A DNA stretch of 64,000 bases from Virgibacillus aidingensis (GTDB lineage: Bacteria > Bacillota > Bacilli > Bacillales > Amphibacillaceae). How positions within the stretch are numbered: position 1 is the stretch's first letter; every line of letters starts with the position of its first letter. The DNA lies in the NCBI RefSeq assembly GCF_010994035.1, contig NZ_WIXN01000008.1:121540-185539 (forward strand). Direction: 5' to 3'. Made by a program: the position numbers and the translations under genes. Positions 54,184-63,930 of the stretch are shown in pieces. Below the pieces are notes generated by a model, which saw nothing but the letters and a program-made list of their open reading frames with translations, had not been told where the DNA came from and made no database searches.

Positions 54184-54798
54184 TTAATTATGGTGTCCTT
54201 CAGCAGCCATTGCAGCCTTCTTCGTCTCATGCACCGTCCCATACTCATGTTCCGGTGGAGCATAGATCGTATAAAGTTTCAGAGGGCGATTTCCCGTATT
54301 AATAATGTTATGCCATTTACCGGCAGGGACCATAATTGCCGAGCCTCTCGAAATCCGTTCTTCAAAATCCAGATTGTGCTGCGTATCTCCCATTCGGGTG
54401 ATCCCTTCCCCTTCCTCTATTCGCAGAAATTGATCATGATTGCGGTGAACTTCCAAACCGATATCGTCACCAGGCTGGATGCTCATGATAACCACCTGTA
54501 AATACTCTCCGGTCCATATCGCTGTCCGGAATGTATTATTTTGCCTGGCAGCCTGATGAATATTCACGACATACGGCCGGGATCCAACATCCATGGATTG
54601 TCTTTCTTCCGATGGTATATGCATAGCAGCTTCCGCCTGATGATTCATATTGGGACCACTCCCTGCAAAATATGGGGAGAACATTTGCCCGGCATTTTCC
54701 TGCGGGAACGAAGGCTGCTGGTTGATCGGCTCACCTCGATAACCATACGACGGAGCAGCCGGGTAATAAGGGTACGGATACATAGGTACAATATACAA
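54184..54798 (-). CDS. Cupin-domain protein with Pro/Tyr-rich N-terminus
   Basis: The 204-residue protein starts with a Tyr/Pro/Gly/Gln-rich stretch (~1-55) typical of spore coat or surface proteins. A cupin domain follows (~85-185). Metal-ligand-like residues occur in EVHRNHDQFLRIEEGEG (His, His, Glu) and VPAGKWHNI (His). A spore coat location is possible from composition; enzyme activity unknown. Confidence 0.82.
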   Translation of the reverse strand: MYIVPMYPYPYYPAAPSYGYRGEPINQQPSFPQENAGQMFSPYFAGSGPNMNHQAEAAMHIPSEERQSMDVGSRPYVVNIHQAARQNNTFRTAIWTGEYLQVVIMSIQPGDDIGLEVHRNHDQFLRIEEGEGITRMGDTQHNLDFEERISRGSAIMVPAGKWHNIINTGNRPLKLYTIYAPPEHEYGTVHETKKAAMAAEGHHN

Positions 54799-54882
54799 TG
54801 AAATTTACTCCCTTCCACAAAATCTCAAAGTATTTTATGCATTGTTTGTGTGAAAAGTGCCCATACTCTCATTCATCCACGT

Positions 54883-55452
54883 TTATTTCACCGCTGACAA
54901 ACCATGGTTGGCAATATTGTTGATAAGCCCCGCCATCTCCTTTGTTGACAGCATCAAATCGTCATCCATCCATTCCTTAACCATCTGCAGACCGCCGCCT
55001 ATAATAAAAACAGAGGCATAATGAGAAATATTTTTTTCATGTCCTTGAGTCAGTTTCCAGCTTGCCTTTAAATATTCTCGGGCAATTTTCATCACCCGCT
55101 TTTGAAAGTTCGGATCCGCGTTTTCATGCAGCAGAATTTGAACAATTTCTTTGTTCGCCATCACATAATCCAATAGTTTTTCCGTCATCTGAATCGATTC
55201 CTCATCTTTGTTAAAATCATGCTGGCCAAAGTAAGACTGCATATCATCCAGGACTTCCTCTTCCGTTTTCGCAAGAAGATCATATAGGTCCAAATAATGA
55301 GCGTAAAATGTAGAACGGTTTACATCTGCGAGCGAACAGATTTCTTTCACCGTAATGTCGGAAATCTGTTTTTCCTTTAATAACTTAATCAAGCTTTCTT
55401 TCAAGACCATCCGCGTATATTTTTTTCTTCTGTCCAATTTTTCCTCAGCCAT
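54883..55452 (-). CDS. TetR/AcrR-family regulator
   Basis: The ATG at 55452 follows GGGGTAG and gives 189 residues. The N-terminal helix-turn-helix is clear (ISDITVKEICSLADVNRSTFYAHYLDLYDLL, seen ~27-57 in parts), with a ligand-binding helical C-terminus. It is divergent from an MMPL transporter gene with palindromes between, so it probably represses that operon and itself. Confidence 0.92.
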   Translation of the reverse strand: MAEEKLDRRKKYTRMVLKESLIKLLKEKQISDITVKEICSLADVNRSTFYAHYLDLYDLLAKTEEEVLDDMQSYFGQHDFNKDEESIQMTEKLLDYVMANKEIVQILLHENADPNFQKRVMKIAREYLKASWKLTQGHEKNISHYASVFIIGGGLQMVKEWMDDDLMLSTKEMAGLINNIANHGLSAVK

Positions 55453-55478
55453 AAAATCTACCCCTTTTTGTAAAAAAT

Positions 55479-55546
55479 CCAACACATTCACTCAACGTGT
55501 TGGGAAACAAACGATTTTTATAAAACTGTATGTTGAATAAACAACA
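55479..55546. promoter_or_regulatory. Two candidate TetR operators and MMPL promoter
   Basis: CCAACAC/GTGTTGG (55479-55485 with 55497-55503) and TGTTG/CAACA (55531-55535 with 55542-55546) share the half-site TGTTG. The second covers a -35-like TTGAAT (55533-55538), 18 bases before TATAAT (55557-55562), the likely promoter of the transporter. This layout fits repression. Confidence 0.55.
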
Positions 55547-55611
55547 CTGTGTCTTATATAATGATATAATGGAAAATGAACTTAGGCAAGAGAGGATGAG
55601 ATTTATCAATA

Positions 55612-57636
55612 ATGGCATCACGTATATTAAAACATAAAAAGTTCGTCGTATTTACATTCATTCTTCTTGCCGTCATCAGTATATTTGCCCAGTTTACCGT
55701 ATCTGTTAATTACAATTTAACAGAGTACCTGCCGGAAGATTCTCCTTCCACCATTGCCATGGAAGTGATGGAAGAAGAATTTGAGGACAGTATTCAAAAC
55801 GCGAGGGTAATGATTCACGACGTTTCCATCCAGGAGGCCCTCGTTTTTAAAGAAAAACTTAATGAAATAGACGGCGTTACCAATGTGGACTGGCTGGATG
55901 ATGCGATTGACATAAAAATGCCAATCGAAATGGCAGAGGAAAGCACAGTAGAAACATACTATCAAGATGATACAGCACTCATTTCCCTCACTATTGAAGA
56001 AGAAAGAGAAGTCGAAGTAACCGATAAAATTTATGCACTGATCGGGGAAGAGAATGCGATGGATGGCGAGGCAGTCGATACTGCCGTTTCCCAAAAAATG
56101 ACCGGATCGGAAACAATGTTTGCTGCGGCTATTCTTATTCCCATTATTATTCTTATATTGGTCTTATCCACCACTTCATGGATGGAGCCGGTGTTCTTTC
56201 TTACAGCTATCGGGATTTCTGTCCTGATTAATCTGGGAACCAATATATTTCTCGGAGAAGTTTCTTTTATTACCCAATCCGTGGCACCGCTCCTTCAGCT
56301 GGCAGTTTCCCTGGATTATGCCATCTTTCTGCTGCATAGTTTTCAGGATTACCGTAAAAAGACCGAAAATCCGGAAGAAGCCATGCGGCTGGCCATGAAA
56401 AGATCTTTTCCGGCAATTACAGCCAGTGCATCAACTACCTTCTTCGGATTTATCGCACTCAGTTTTATGGACTTTGAGATTGGTGCTGATTTAGGAATCA
56501 ATCTCGTAAAAGGGATTGCATTAAGCTATATTACTGTCATCGTCTTTTTACCTGCGTTCACCGTGATGTTCTATAAATGGATTGATAAAACAAGGCATAA
56601 GGCACTGCTGCCAAGCAAGTGGCATATTGGAAAATTTGTGATCAATCTTCGTATACCCATGCTTATTCTCGTACTTCTGATTATCGTACCGGCATTTATG
56701 GCCCAAAGCCAAACCAACTTCATTTTTGGTATGGGAGAGCTGCCGGAAAACACGCGTGCAGGAAGCGATGCCTTGCAGATTGAGGAAACATTTGGAGAAT
56801 ATACGCCTGTAATTATACTCGCACCAAGGGGAGACCTCTCACGGGAGGAACAATTAATACAGGAATTGAGAAACCTGGTAAATGTAACAAGTACGATCTC
56901 CTATACCGACGCGGTCAGTACTGCCATCCCACCGGAATATCTGGAGAATACGGTGACAGAACAGTTTTTCTCGGAAAATTACAGCAGAATTATAGTAAAT
57001 ACAAATGCAGGATCAGATGGTGAGGAAGCTTTTCAATTAGTGGAGACTATCCAGGATAAAACGGAACATTACTATGGTGATGAAGCATATGTGCTTGGAG
57101 AAAGCGCAACATTATATGATACAAAAGTGACCGTGGAAAGAGATAATACTCTAGTCAATGTCATGACGGTAGTGTCAATTGCCATTGTCCTATTGATCAG
57201 CTTCAGATCCATTTCCATGCCTGTTGTGCTATTGCTTACGATTCAGGCTTCTGTTTGGATTAATTTGTCGATTCCCTACTTTACGGGAACCGCCCTTGTA
57301 TTTATCGGGTATTTAATCATCAGTACCGTACAGCTTGCAGCTACCGTGGACTATGGCATCCTTCTGACGGAGGATTATGTACAGAACCGAAAGAAAATGT
57401 CAGCTCTGGAGGCCATTAAAAAATCAATAAACGAAAAAGTATTTTCAATAGCCGTATCGGCATCCATTCTGACAATCGTTGGTTTCGTTCTATCCTTTAC
57501 CTCGACCAACCCGATCGTATCGGATATTGGACTGCTGCTTGGACGGGGAGCATTAATGGCATTTATTCTTGTCATCTGTTTCCTGCCCGCATTGCTGTTA
57601 ACGTTTGACAAATTCATACGAAAAACAACATGGTAA
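55612..57636 (+). CDS. MMPL/RND-family transporter
   Basis: The 674-residue protein has two halves, each with one membrane segment, an extracellular domain and a block of five segments (~165-325 and ~510-665). LLQLAVSLDYAIFLLHSFQDYR in the first and QLAATVDYGILLTEDYVQNR in the second carry the family Asp-Tyr motif for proton transfer. It probably exports lipids or hydrophobic compounds and is regulated by the divergent TetR. Confidence 0.92.
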   Translation: MASRILKHKKFVVFTFILLAVISIFAQFTVSVNYNLTEYLPEDSPSTIAMEVMEEEFEDSIQNARVMIHDVSIQEALVFKEKLNEIDGVTNVDWLDDAIDIKMPIEMAEESTVETYYQDDTALISLTIEEEREVEVTDKIYALIGEENAMDGEAVDTAVSQKMTGSETMFAAAILIPIIILILVLSTTSWMEPVFFLTAIGISVLINLGTNIFLGEVSFITQSVAPLLQLAVSLDYAIFLLHSFQDYRKKTENPEEAMRLAMKRSFPAITASASTTFFGFIALSFMDFEIGADLGINLVKGIALSYITVIVFLPAFTVMFYKWIDKTRHKALLPSKWHIGKFVINLRIPMLILVLLIIVPAFMAQSQTNFIFGMGELPENTRAGSDALQIEETFGEYTPVIILAPRGDLSREEQLIQELRNLVNVTSTISYTDAVSTAIPPEYLENTVTEQFFSENYSRIIVNTNAGSDGEEAFQLVETIQDKTEHYYGDEAYVLGESATLYDTKVTVERDNTLVNVMTVVSIAIVLLISFRSISMPVVLLLTIQASVWINLSIPYFTGTALVFIGYLIISTVQLAATVDYGILLTEDYVQNRKKMSALEAIKKSINEKVFSIAVSASILTIVGFVLSFTSTNPIVSDIGLLLGRGALMAFILVICFLPALLLTFDKFIRKTTW

Positions 57637-57684
57637 TTTAAACACAGGCGTGGCACTGTGTTTCATCAAAAGGAGAAATTTACG

Positions 57685-59523
57685 ATGAGATTTAAAAAAA
57701 TCTTTCTTGTTTTTCTGGTCGCTGTGCTTATTTTCCCTTCATTGCTAGTTGCTGCCAGTCCTGTCGAGGTGGCAGAAGATGAAGATTCGGATACAGCAGA
57801 GTTGGAGGAAGGCAGCTTTTCCCATAAAGATGAAGTGATATATGGTACACTTCAGTCTAATGGGGATCAGGAAGAAACTTTTGTCGTCAACCATTTCCGT
57901 GTTACGGAACCCGGAATGCTGATTGACCACGGTAATTATGATAGCGTCAGAAATCTGACAGATTTGTCGGAAATTGAACAGATGAATGATGAAATTCATT
58001 TTGCTGCTACAGAAGAAAATTTTTATTATCAGGGAAATATGAATCATGAAGCATTGCCCTGGAAATTTTCCATTTCCTACTTTCTTGACGGAAAAGAAAT
58101 AAACCCTGCTGAGCTGCTTGGTGCCGATGGTCATATTGAAATAGTATTGGAAACCTCTCAAAATGAGGAAGGTGAGCAGCTGTTTTTTGAAAATTACCTG
58201 CTGCAAATATCCCTTACTGCAGATCCTGACCGCTACAGCAATATCGAAGCAGAAGAAGCCACCGAAGCAAGTGCAGGTACAGATAAACAATTTACCTATA
58301 CAGTAATGCCGGAAGAAGAGGAAGTTATACGGTTTTCAGCTGATGTAACCGATTTTGAGCTGGAAGCCATTGACATTAACGCTGTTCCGTCAACCATGTC
58401 CATAGATGAACCGGACACAGATGAAATGACAGAAGAAATGACATCACTGACAGATGCCATTGGAGAAATCAATAATGGAGTCGGCGAACTGAGAGATGGT
58501 GTTTCCGAGTTGAATAACGGCGTCACCGATTTACAGGATGGATCCGGCCAATTCCGGGATGGTATGACAGAAATCAATCAATCTTCCTCTGAATTGATTG
58601 AGGGATCAAGACAAATAAATGATGCGCTTGCAACAATCAGTCATTCACTTTCTGAGGAGGATATTGATTTTGAACTGGGAGAGCTGTCCAGACTGCCGGA
58701 AGGGCTTGAGGAGATGGCGGAGACAGTCAGTAAAATTGCAGATGGGCTGGAAGAATTAAAAGAAAACTATCAAACTGCCTATAATGTATTTGATAAGGCA
58801 ATGGAGGAAATCCCGGAATACCATATTGATGAAGAGGAAATTTACGAGCTTTATAGGCTTGCAGGAGGAGAATCCGAAGCGCTGGATCAATTAGTTGTTA
58901 TATACGAAAAAGCGCTTGCAGCCAAAGGAACCTACAATGAAGTAAAACAGGGTTTTCAGGCAATAGATCCGGCATTAACCGAAATTATCAGCGGAATCAG
59001 AGAACTAGAAACAGCTTTGAACACCACTTCCAAGGAAATTTCCACTGCCATTAGCAATATGGATGTCATGGATCCGATCACTCAGTTAAGCGAGGGACTT
59101 ACCGAGATCTCCAATAATTATAACGCCTTTCATGCAGGCCTGGAAAGCTATACAGACGGGGTGGGCGAGCTATCAGGCGCTTATGGTGATATACATGCCG
59201 GCATTTCCGAACTGGGCGAAGGAACCCGGCAGCTGGAAGAGGGGGCAGCCGAACTCCATGATGGAACCAATGAACTATATGCTTCAACAAATGATTTACC
59301 TGATCAAATGCAAGAAGAAATTGATGAAATGATCGCGGAATATGATAATTCCGACTTTGATCCTGTATCATTTACTTCATCTGAAAACGAAAATATAAAC
59401 TCAGTACAATTTGTACTCAGAACAGAAAGCATTACTGCAGATGACGATGAAGATGACAATGATAAAGCAGCAGAAGAAGAGGAAAAAAGCATCTGGGAAC
59501 GTTTCCTTGATTTATTTAGATAA
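57685..59523 (+). CDS. Secreted heptad-repeat (YhgE/Pip-like) protein
   Basis: The ATG at 57685 follows AAAAGGAG; 612 residues. A signal peptide (~4-25, ending VAAS) is followed by a beta-rich domain (~40-240). After this comes a long helical part with XXXLXXG heptads (INNGVGELRDGVSELNNGV, then similar blocks near 490-540), as in YhgE/Pip. The end is acidic, then ILWERF-like without a clear membrane anchor. It is cotranscribed with the MMPL transporter, probably as its external partner. Confidence 0.8.
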   Translation: MRFKKIFLVFLVAVLIFPSLLVAASPVEVAEDEDSDTAELEEGSFSHKDEVIYGTLQSNGDQEETFVVNHFRVTEPGMLIDHGNYDSVRNLTDLSEIEQMNDEIHFAATEENFYYQGNMNHEALPWKFSISYFLDGKEINPAELLGADGHIEIVLETSQNEEGEQLFFENYLLQISLTADPDRYSNIEAEEATEASAGTDKQFTYTVMPEEEEVIRFSADVTDFELEAIDINAVPSTMSIDEPDTDEMTEEMTSLTDAIGEINNGVGELRDGVSELNNGVTDLQDGSGQFRDGMTEINQSSSELIEGSRQINDALATISHSLSEEDIDFELGELSRLPEGLEEMAETVSKIADGLEELKENYQTAYNVFDKAMEEIPEYHIDEEEIYELYRLAGGESEALDQLVVIYEKALAAKGTYNEVKQGFQAIDPALTEIISGIRELETALNTTSKEISTAISNMDVMDPITQLSEGLTEISNNYNAFHAGLESYTDGVGELSGAYGDIHAGISELGEGTRQLEEGAAELHDGTNELYASTNDLPDQMQEEIDEMIAEYDNSDFDPVSFTSSENENINSVQFVLRTESITADDDEDDNDKAAEEEEKSIWERFLDLFR

Positions 59524-59530
59524 CAGTTTA

Positions 59531-59567
59531 GGGGATGGCTGTATAAGAACAGTCATCCCCTTTTCTA
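59531..59567 (+). terminator. Terminator of the MMPL operon
   Basis: GGGGATGgCTGT and ACAGtCATCCCC pair with a 6-base loop and are followed by TTTTCT, right after the stop codon. Confidence 0.88.
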
Positions 59568-59619
59568 TTCATTTCATGTTAATATGTTGTTTAGTACGAA
59601 AAAAGGAGTTTTACTTGCC

Positions 59620-60300
59620 ATGAAAGTGACCATACTTTATGAAGACAACCATTTATTATTTGTGGAAAAACCGGTCAACATCCCGGTACAGGAGGATAGT
59701 TCAAAAGATCAGGATTTGCTTTCTTACCTGAAAGAAGATATAAAAATCCGCTATAATAAACCGGGAAATGTGTATCTGGGGCTTGTTCATAGACTGGACC
59801 GCCCTGTTGGCGGGGTCATGGTTTTTGCGAAAACATCCAAAGCAGCTTCCCGCCTTTCCGATACAATCCGAAGAAACAAAATGACTAAAAAATATTACGC
59901 TGTTGTACGCGGAAGGCCTAAGAAAGATACTGCTGTTTTAAAAGATTATTTGGTAAAGGACCGCAGAAAAAATCAGGTGTATGCTGTAAAACCAGATACA
60001 AAAAATGCAAAAAAAGCAGTGCTGGATTATGAAGTAATTAGTGAAAAAGAAGGATTGAGCCTCCTTGCAATTAATCTTCATACCGGAAGGCCTCACCAAA
60101 TACGTGTCCAGCTGGCATCCCGCAGTCATCCGCTTTACGGAGATCAAAAATATGGAAGCAGTGTAAATAAGACTGGGCAGCAAATTGCTTTATGGTCCCA
60201 CAACTTAAGGTTAGAACACCCGGTGAGAAAGGAAGAAATGAGTATAAAATCCAATCCGCCAAGCAATTATCCGTGGAACCTCTGGGAAAGTCTATATTAA
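59620..60300 (+). CDS. RluA-family pseudouridine synthase
   Basis: The ATG at 59620 follows AAAAGGAG; 226 residues, without an S4 domain. The catalytic HRLDRPVGGVMVFAKT (~56-71, Asp as nucleophile), NLHTGRPHQIRVQLA and HPLYGDQKYG are the RluA motifs. It modifies a uridine in rRNA or tRNA; target not determined. Confidence 0.93.
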   Translation: MKVTILYEDNHLLFVEKPVNIPVQEDSSKDQDLLSYLKEDIKIRYNKPGNVYLGLVHRLDRPVGGVMVFAKTSKAASRLSDTIRRNKMTKKYYAVVRGRPKKDTAVLKDYLVKDRRKNQVYAVKPDTKNAKKAVLDYEVISEKEGLSLLAINLHTGRPHQIRVQLASRSHPLYGDQKYGSSVNKTGQQIALWSHNLRLEHPVRKEEMSIKSNPPSNYPWNLWESLY

Positions 60301-60601
60301 TTTTTTGGTAAATACAGGACAATAGAAGTGAATGTTTACACCTTCACATGCTAAAATAAAGAATATAGAGGATAAATTTAGTTGCTGGAATATAATTTTT
60401 AAGAATTTTAGTGGAGAATTCAACATGAAACCGGGGAAAATTAAGATGGGTGATTTCGTCTCGTCTTAGTGAATGTGTTAGTTTTTTCTTATACTTAAGA
60501 CTGAAAAACCTTAGCTTTCTAAAATCACTTCTCAGCTAAAATTTCATATTTGCCTGAATCGTAAAATCTTTCAGCAGTCTTATGAGAGGAGTATTATTAA
60601 T
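60301..60601. other. Gap before the AI-2E-family gene
   Basis: These ~300 AT-rich bases contain no gene or clear hairpin. AGAGGAG at the end is the ribosome binding site of the next gene. Confidence 0.35.
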
Positions 60602-61735
60602 ATGAAACATCCAACCATTCAAAAAATCTTTCGTATATTGCTTATACTTCTGCTCACTGTTATTGGACTGTTTTTGCTGTATCATTTTTTAAGGCTTACA
60701 TATCCTTTTCTGATAGCAGCGCTTCTTGCATACTTGATTCATCCCATCATTCGCTTGTTGGAAAAATATCTACGGTTTCCCAGGCCTATTGCTGTTTTAA
60801 CGAGTATACTTCTCCTCTTTGGAATTATCGGGGGATTAGTAACAATTTTAGTTAAAGTGATCATCGATGGAATCCTTTATTTATCCGATTACATACCTTC
60901 ACAAATTGAACAAATATCGGCTAATATACAAAATTATTTCAATGAAACCATATTTCCGCTATGGGATCAGGGAATCGGCTGGCTTGATAATATTGAGGAG
61001 GGGCAACGTCAGGCATTGCAGGAAGGGATTCAAATTGTCGGAAATAATATAGCCCAGGTGCTTGGTAATTTGGGCCAGAGTATTGCAAGCGGGATTTCAA
61101 CTTTTGTTGGTGCACTTCCCATTACATTTACAGTGATTATATTTTCGATTTTAGCTATCTATTTTATCAGTAAAGACTCAAAGAAATACGCAGCAATATA
61201 TAAAGACAAGCTTCCCTTGATTTTCAGGAGAAAAACCATGCACGTGTTACATGACTTAAAAGTAAAGATCTTTGGTTTCCTGAAATCACAAATTATCCTG
61301 ATGACACTTACTGCTATTGTCAGTCTGGTTGGTCTATTCATACTGCGGGTAGACCAAACAATTACCATTGCCGTTATTCTGGGTATTCTTGATCTAATAC
61401 CATACTTTGGTCCGGGGCTTGTTTTAATCCCCTGGAGTATTTACAGCTTTTTCACAGGTGATATTTTTATGGGAGTCGGCTTGCTCATACTGTATGCTTC
61501 CACAGTCATTGTCCGCCAGATATCAGAACCGAAAGTTTTATCAACAAGCATGAAGTTAAATCCGCTGGCAATTCTTGTCTCCATGTTCGCCGGTTTGCAG
61601 CTGTTTGGTTTAATTGGACTCGTAATTGGCCCGATTTCACTTGTACTGCTTATCGCCTTGTATGATGCCAAAGTATTCGAAGGCCTGTGGCTCTTCATAA
61701 TAGGCAAATCAGCCGGCGATAAAAACGGGACATAG
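60602..61735 (+). CDS. AI-2E-family membrane protein (YtvI-like)
   Basis: The 377-residue protein has about eight hydrophobic segments. LLAYLIHPIIRLLEKYLRFPR (~38-58), GILDLIPYFGPGLVLIP (~258-275) and PISLVLLIALYDA near the end are typical of the family. Members range from autoinducer exporters to sodium/proton antiporters and sporulation protein YtvI; role here unknown. The stop lies inside a repeated GGGACAG element. Confidence 0.9.
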   Translation: MKHPTIQKIFRILLILLLTVIGLFLLYHFLRLTYPFLIAALLAYLIHPIIRLLEKYLRFPRPIAVLTSILLLFGIIGGLVTILVKVIIDGILYLSDYIPSQIEQISANIQNYFNETIFPLWDQGIGWLDNIEEGQRQALQEGIQIVGNNIAQVLGNLGQSIASGISTFVGALPITFTVIIFSILAIYFISKDSKKYAAIYKDKLPLIFRRKTMHVLHDLKVKIFGFLKSQIILMTLTAIVSLVGLFILRVDQTITIAVILGILDLIPYFGPGLVLIPWSIYSFFTGDIFMGVGLLILYASTVIVRQISEPKVLSTSMKLNPLAILVSMFAGLQLFGLIGLVIGPISLVLLIALYDAKVFEGLWLFIIGKSAGDKNGT

Positions 61736-61769
61736 GGACAGGTCAACTGTCCCACCGGATGTGGGACAA
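61727..61769. repeat. GGGACAG inverted-repeat element, copy 1
   Basis: GGGACAG-GTCAA-CTGTCCC (61735-61753) is a perfect 7-bp stem, preceded by GGGACATA and followed after ~10 bases by GTGGGACA. It overlaps the stop codon of the AI-2E gene. A second copy lies at 63885-63930. Confidence 0.85.
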
Positions 61770-61847
61770 GCTATCTGCCTCATCCATGGGCACATCAACA
61801 TAAAAATAACATATAATACCTCCAGACATAGGTTTGGAGGTGTTTTT

Positions 61848-62363
61848 ATGGAAAATTACGTAAATCAGATTTTAAGCAATTGGGAAGGCAAGCCTTTAGA
61901 GAGCGCACATAAAATCATTCGGAAGTACGGGTATCCTCAGGAAGCCTCTAAGGGGAAACTAACTTGGTATGATAATGGTCCCTGGAAACGCACTATTATA
62001 CATCGCGAGACTGTTCCGCATAACTTCCCCCATCCGCATCCCGACTTTCTGGAGCAAACCATTGATTATCAAGTGCCTATTCATTTATATGATGATATTG
62101 CGGCTTTTGATGGAAGTGTTTATTTAGACCGTACAAAGGGGGAAGCATCTGCGATGTGCGATGAAGAAGCCATGAACTTTTTATCCCTGAATGTCATGCA
62201 TGAAATTGTTACCGGCCAGCGGGATGTGGAAGGAGCAAAAATGTTCTTGGCTCAGACGGCTTTTATGTATCTGACACAAAACGTATCATCTCCGTATACG
62301 GAGGGGCTGATCTTTCCAAAACAGTACAACACCGCGGATCCGGGGATTATTTACTTTGAATAA
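61848..62363 (+). CDS. Hypothetical protein, 171 residues
   Basis: The start is the ATG at 61848 after GGAGGTG; the longer frame upstream has no such site. The protein is soluble with YGYPQEASKGKLTWYDNGPWKRT (in the first 50 residues), HPHPDFLEQTIDY and DRTKGEASAMCDEEAMN. It looks like a conserved small enzyme-like protein, but I do not know the family. The RBS can pair with an upstream ACCTCCA. Confidence 0.75.
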   Translation: MENYVNQILSNWEGKPLESAHKIIRKYGYPQEASKGKLTWYDNGPWKRTIIHRETVPHNFPHPHPDFLEQTIDYQVPIHLYDDIAAFDGSVYLDRTKGEASAMCDEEAMNFLSLNVMHEIVTGQRDVEGAKMFLAQTAFMYLTQNVSSPYTEGLIFPKQYNTADPGIIYFE

Positions 62364-62479
62364 AGTATTGCTTTCGTGTGCATGGAGAGAACCGTCTCTC
62401 CTTTTCTATTTGGACAATCTCTTTAAGTGCATGTCTACCCGTGTTATTCTTATGGTGAAATGGTTGAGGAGTGATAAAT

Positions 62480-62878
62480 ATGCTTAAAGTTTTTGCTGCA
62501 TTCCTGGCTCCTTTTATATTAATGATATTTTTTTCTCTCTTTAACGTTTTTTCCATGATTCTCTCAGGTAATTATTCCATTTCGTTTTCTTTGTCGGGTT
62601 TCTTATATGTTTATATTTTTGCTTTCCCTGCTTATCTTCTTATGGGGGTCCCCGTTTCCGTGATCATTGAACGCATTAACCTTGGACTGCGCTGGTTCCA
62701 TTATTCACTCGCAGGAGCTTTTGCAGGGTTTGTACTCGTTTTCATTAATTCTGTGGGTAATTCACAAGGTTTCGTGTTTACCTTCGAATGGGCTATTACA
62801 TATATGGTGGCTGGTTTTTCTTTTTATACAGCTTTAAGAGGTTTGGAAATATTGGATGAGAGGCTGCAAAATAAATGA
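62480..62878 (+). CDS. Four-TM membrane protein, unknown
   Basis: The ATG at 62480 follows GAGGAGTG; 132 residues with four hydrophobic segments (~5-27, 38-62, 75-93, 103-120) and short loops. No family recognised. Confidence 0.72.
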   Translation: MLKVFAAFLAPFILMIFFSLFNVFSMILSGNYSISFSLSGFLYVYIFAFPAYLLMGVPVSVIIERINLGLRWFHYSLAGAFAGFVLVFINSVGNSQGFVFTFEWAITYMVAGFSFYTALRGLEILDERLQNK

Positions 62879-62963
62879 AAATATTAACCTCCCTATCATT
62901 GATTAAACATTGATAATATTATAATCTTATAGTCACAGAGCAGATTTTTAAGGGGAGAAAACC

Positions 62964-63905
62964 ATGCCAAAAAAAGTAACCGCAGCGATTATCCAAGTCA
63001 AACCGGAATATCTTGATTTAAAAAATTCAGTGGGAAAAGCAATCCACTACATAGAAGAAGCTGCCTCCCAAGGTGCTGAACTGATTACTTTTGGGGAGAC
63101 ATGGCTGACAGGCTATCCTACCTGGATCGACCACATTCCTAAAGCGTGTTTATGGGATTATGGACCGACAAAAGAGGTGTATGCGCTTCTGCGGGAAAAC
63201 AGTGCAACTGTACCGGGACAAGAAATAAATGCAATCGCAGCGGCAGCCAAGAAACATGGCGTCACGGTAGTAATGGGATTAAATGAGCGAGTGGACCATG
63301 GAAAAGGAAACGGCACTTTGTATAACAGTTTAATCATCATAGGGCCGGACGGACAGCTCCTGAATCATCACCGTAAATTGGTTCCAACATTTACGGAGCG
63401 GCTTATATGGGGACAAGGTGACGGAGATGGACTGAATGCCGTAAATACGAATGTTGGCCGTGTCGGCGGACTAATCTGCTGGGAGCACTGGATGCCAATG
63501 GCAAGACAAACGCTTCATGAGGCAGGAGAACATATACATATTTCAGTTTGGCCGACGGTAAATGAAATGCATCAGATTGCCAGCCGCCATTATGCATTTG
63601 AAGGAAGATGCTATGTACTGGCTTCCGGTTTAATAGAATCTGTCAGTGATCTCCCTTCCCAATTTGAACTTCCTGCAGAATTAGAGGAAAACCCGAATCG
63701 GCTGCTCCAGAGTGGGGGCAGTGCCATCATCGGACCGGATGGCAATTATATTGCTGGTCCGGTCTATGATGAGGAAACCATTGTCATAGGTGATATAGAG
63801 TTGAATAAAATCAACGAAGAAAAAATAACCCTGGATGTTACCGGCCATTATTTTCGGAAGGATATTTTTTCATATCAAGTAAAAAAGGGACAGAGGGACA
63901 GGTGA
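62964..63905 (+). CDS. Nitrilase-family carbon-nitrogen hydrolase
   Basis: The 313-residue protein has the catalytic triad of the superfamily: Glu45 (TFGETWLTGYP), Lys138 (HHRKLVPTF) and Cys172 (LICWEHWMPM). CWEH in place of CWEN is typical of true nitrilase and cyanide hydratase-like branches. It hydrolyses a nitrile or amide; substrate unknown. The last seven codons and the stop come from the repeated GGGACAG element. Confidence 0.93.
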   Translation: MPKKVTAAIIQVKPEYLDLKNSVGKAIHYIEEAASQGAELITFGETWLTGYPTWIDHIPKACLWDYGPTKEVYALLRENSATVPGQEINAIAAAAKKHGVTVVMGLNERVDHGKGNGTLYNSLIIIGPDGQLLNHHRKLVPTFTERLIWGQGDGDGLNAVNTNVGRVGGLICWEHWMPMARQTLHEAGEHIHISVWPTVNEMHQIASRHYAFEGRCYVLASGLIESVSDLPSQFELPAELEENPNRLLQSGGSAIIGPDGNYIAGPVYDEETIVIGDIELNKINEEKITLDVTGHYFRKDIFSYQVKKGQRDR

Positions 63906-63930
63906 GTTGTCCCACAAAAAATGGGGCACA
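63885..63930. repeat. GGGACAG inverted-repeat element, copy 2
   Basis: GGGACAGGTGAGTTGTCCC (63895-63913) matches copy 1 at 16 of 19 bases. It has the same preceding GGGACA-x-A and a following ATGGGGCA. It overlaps the end of the nitrilase gene. The remaining bases to the window edge show no gene. Confidence 0.85.
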
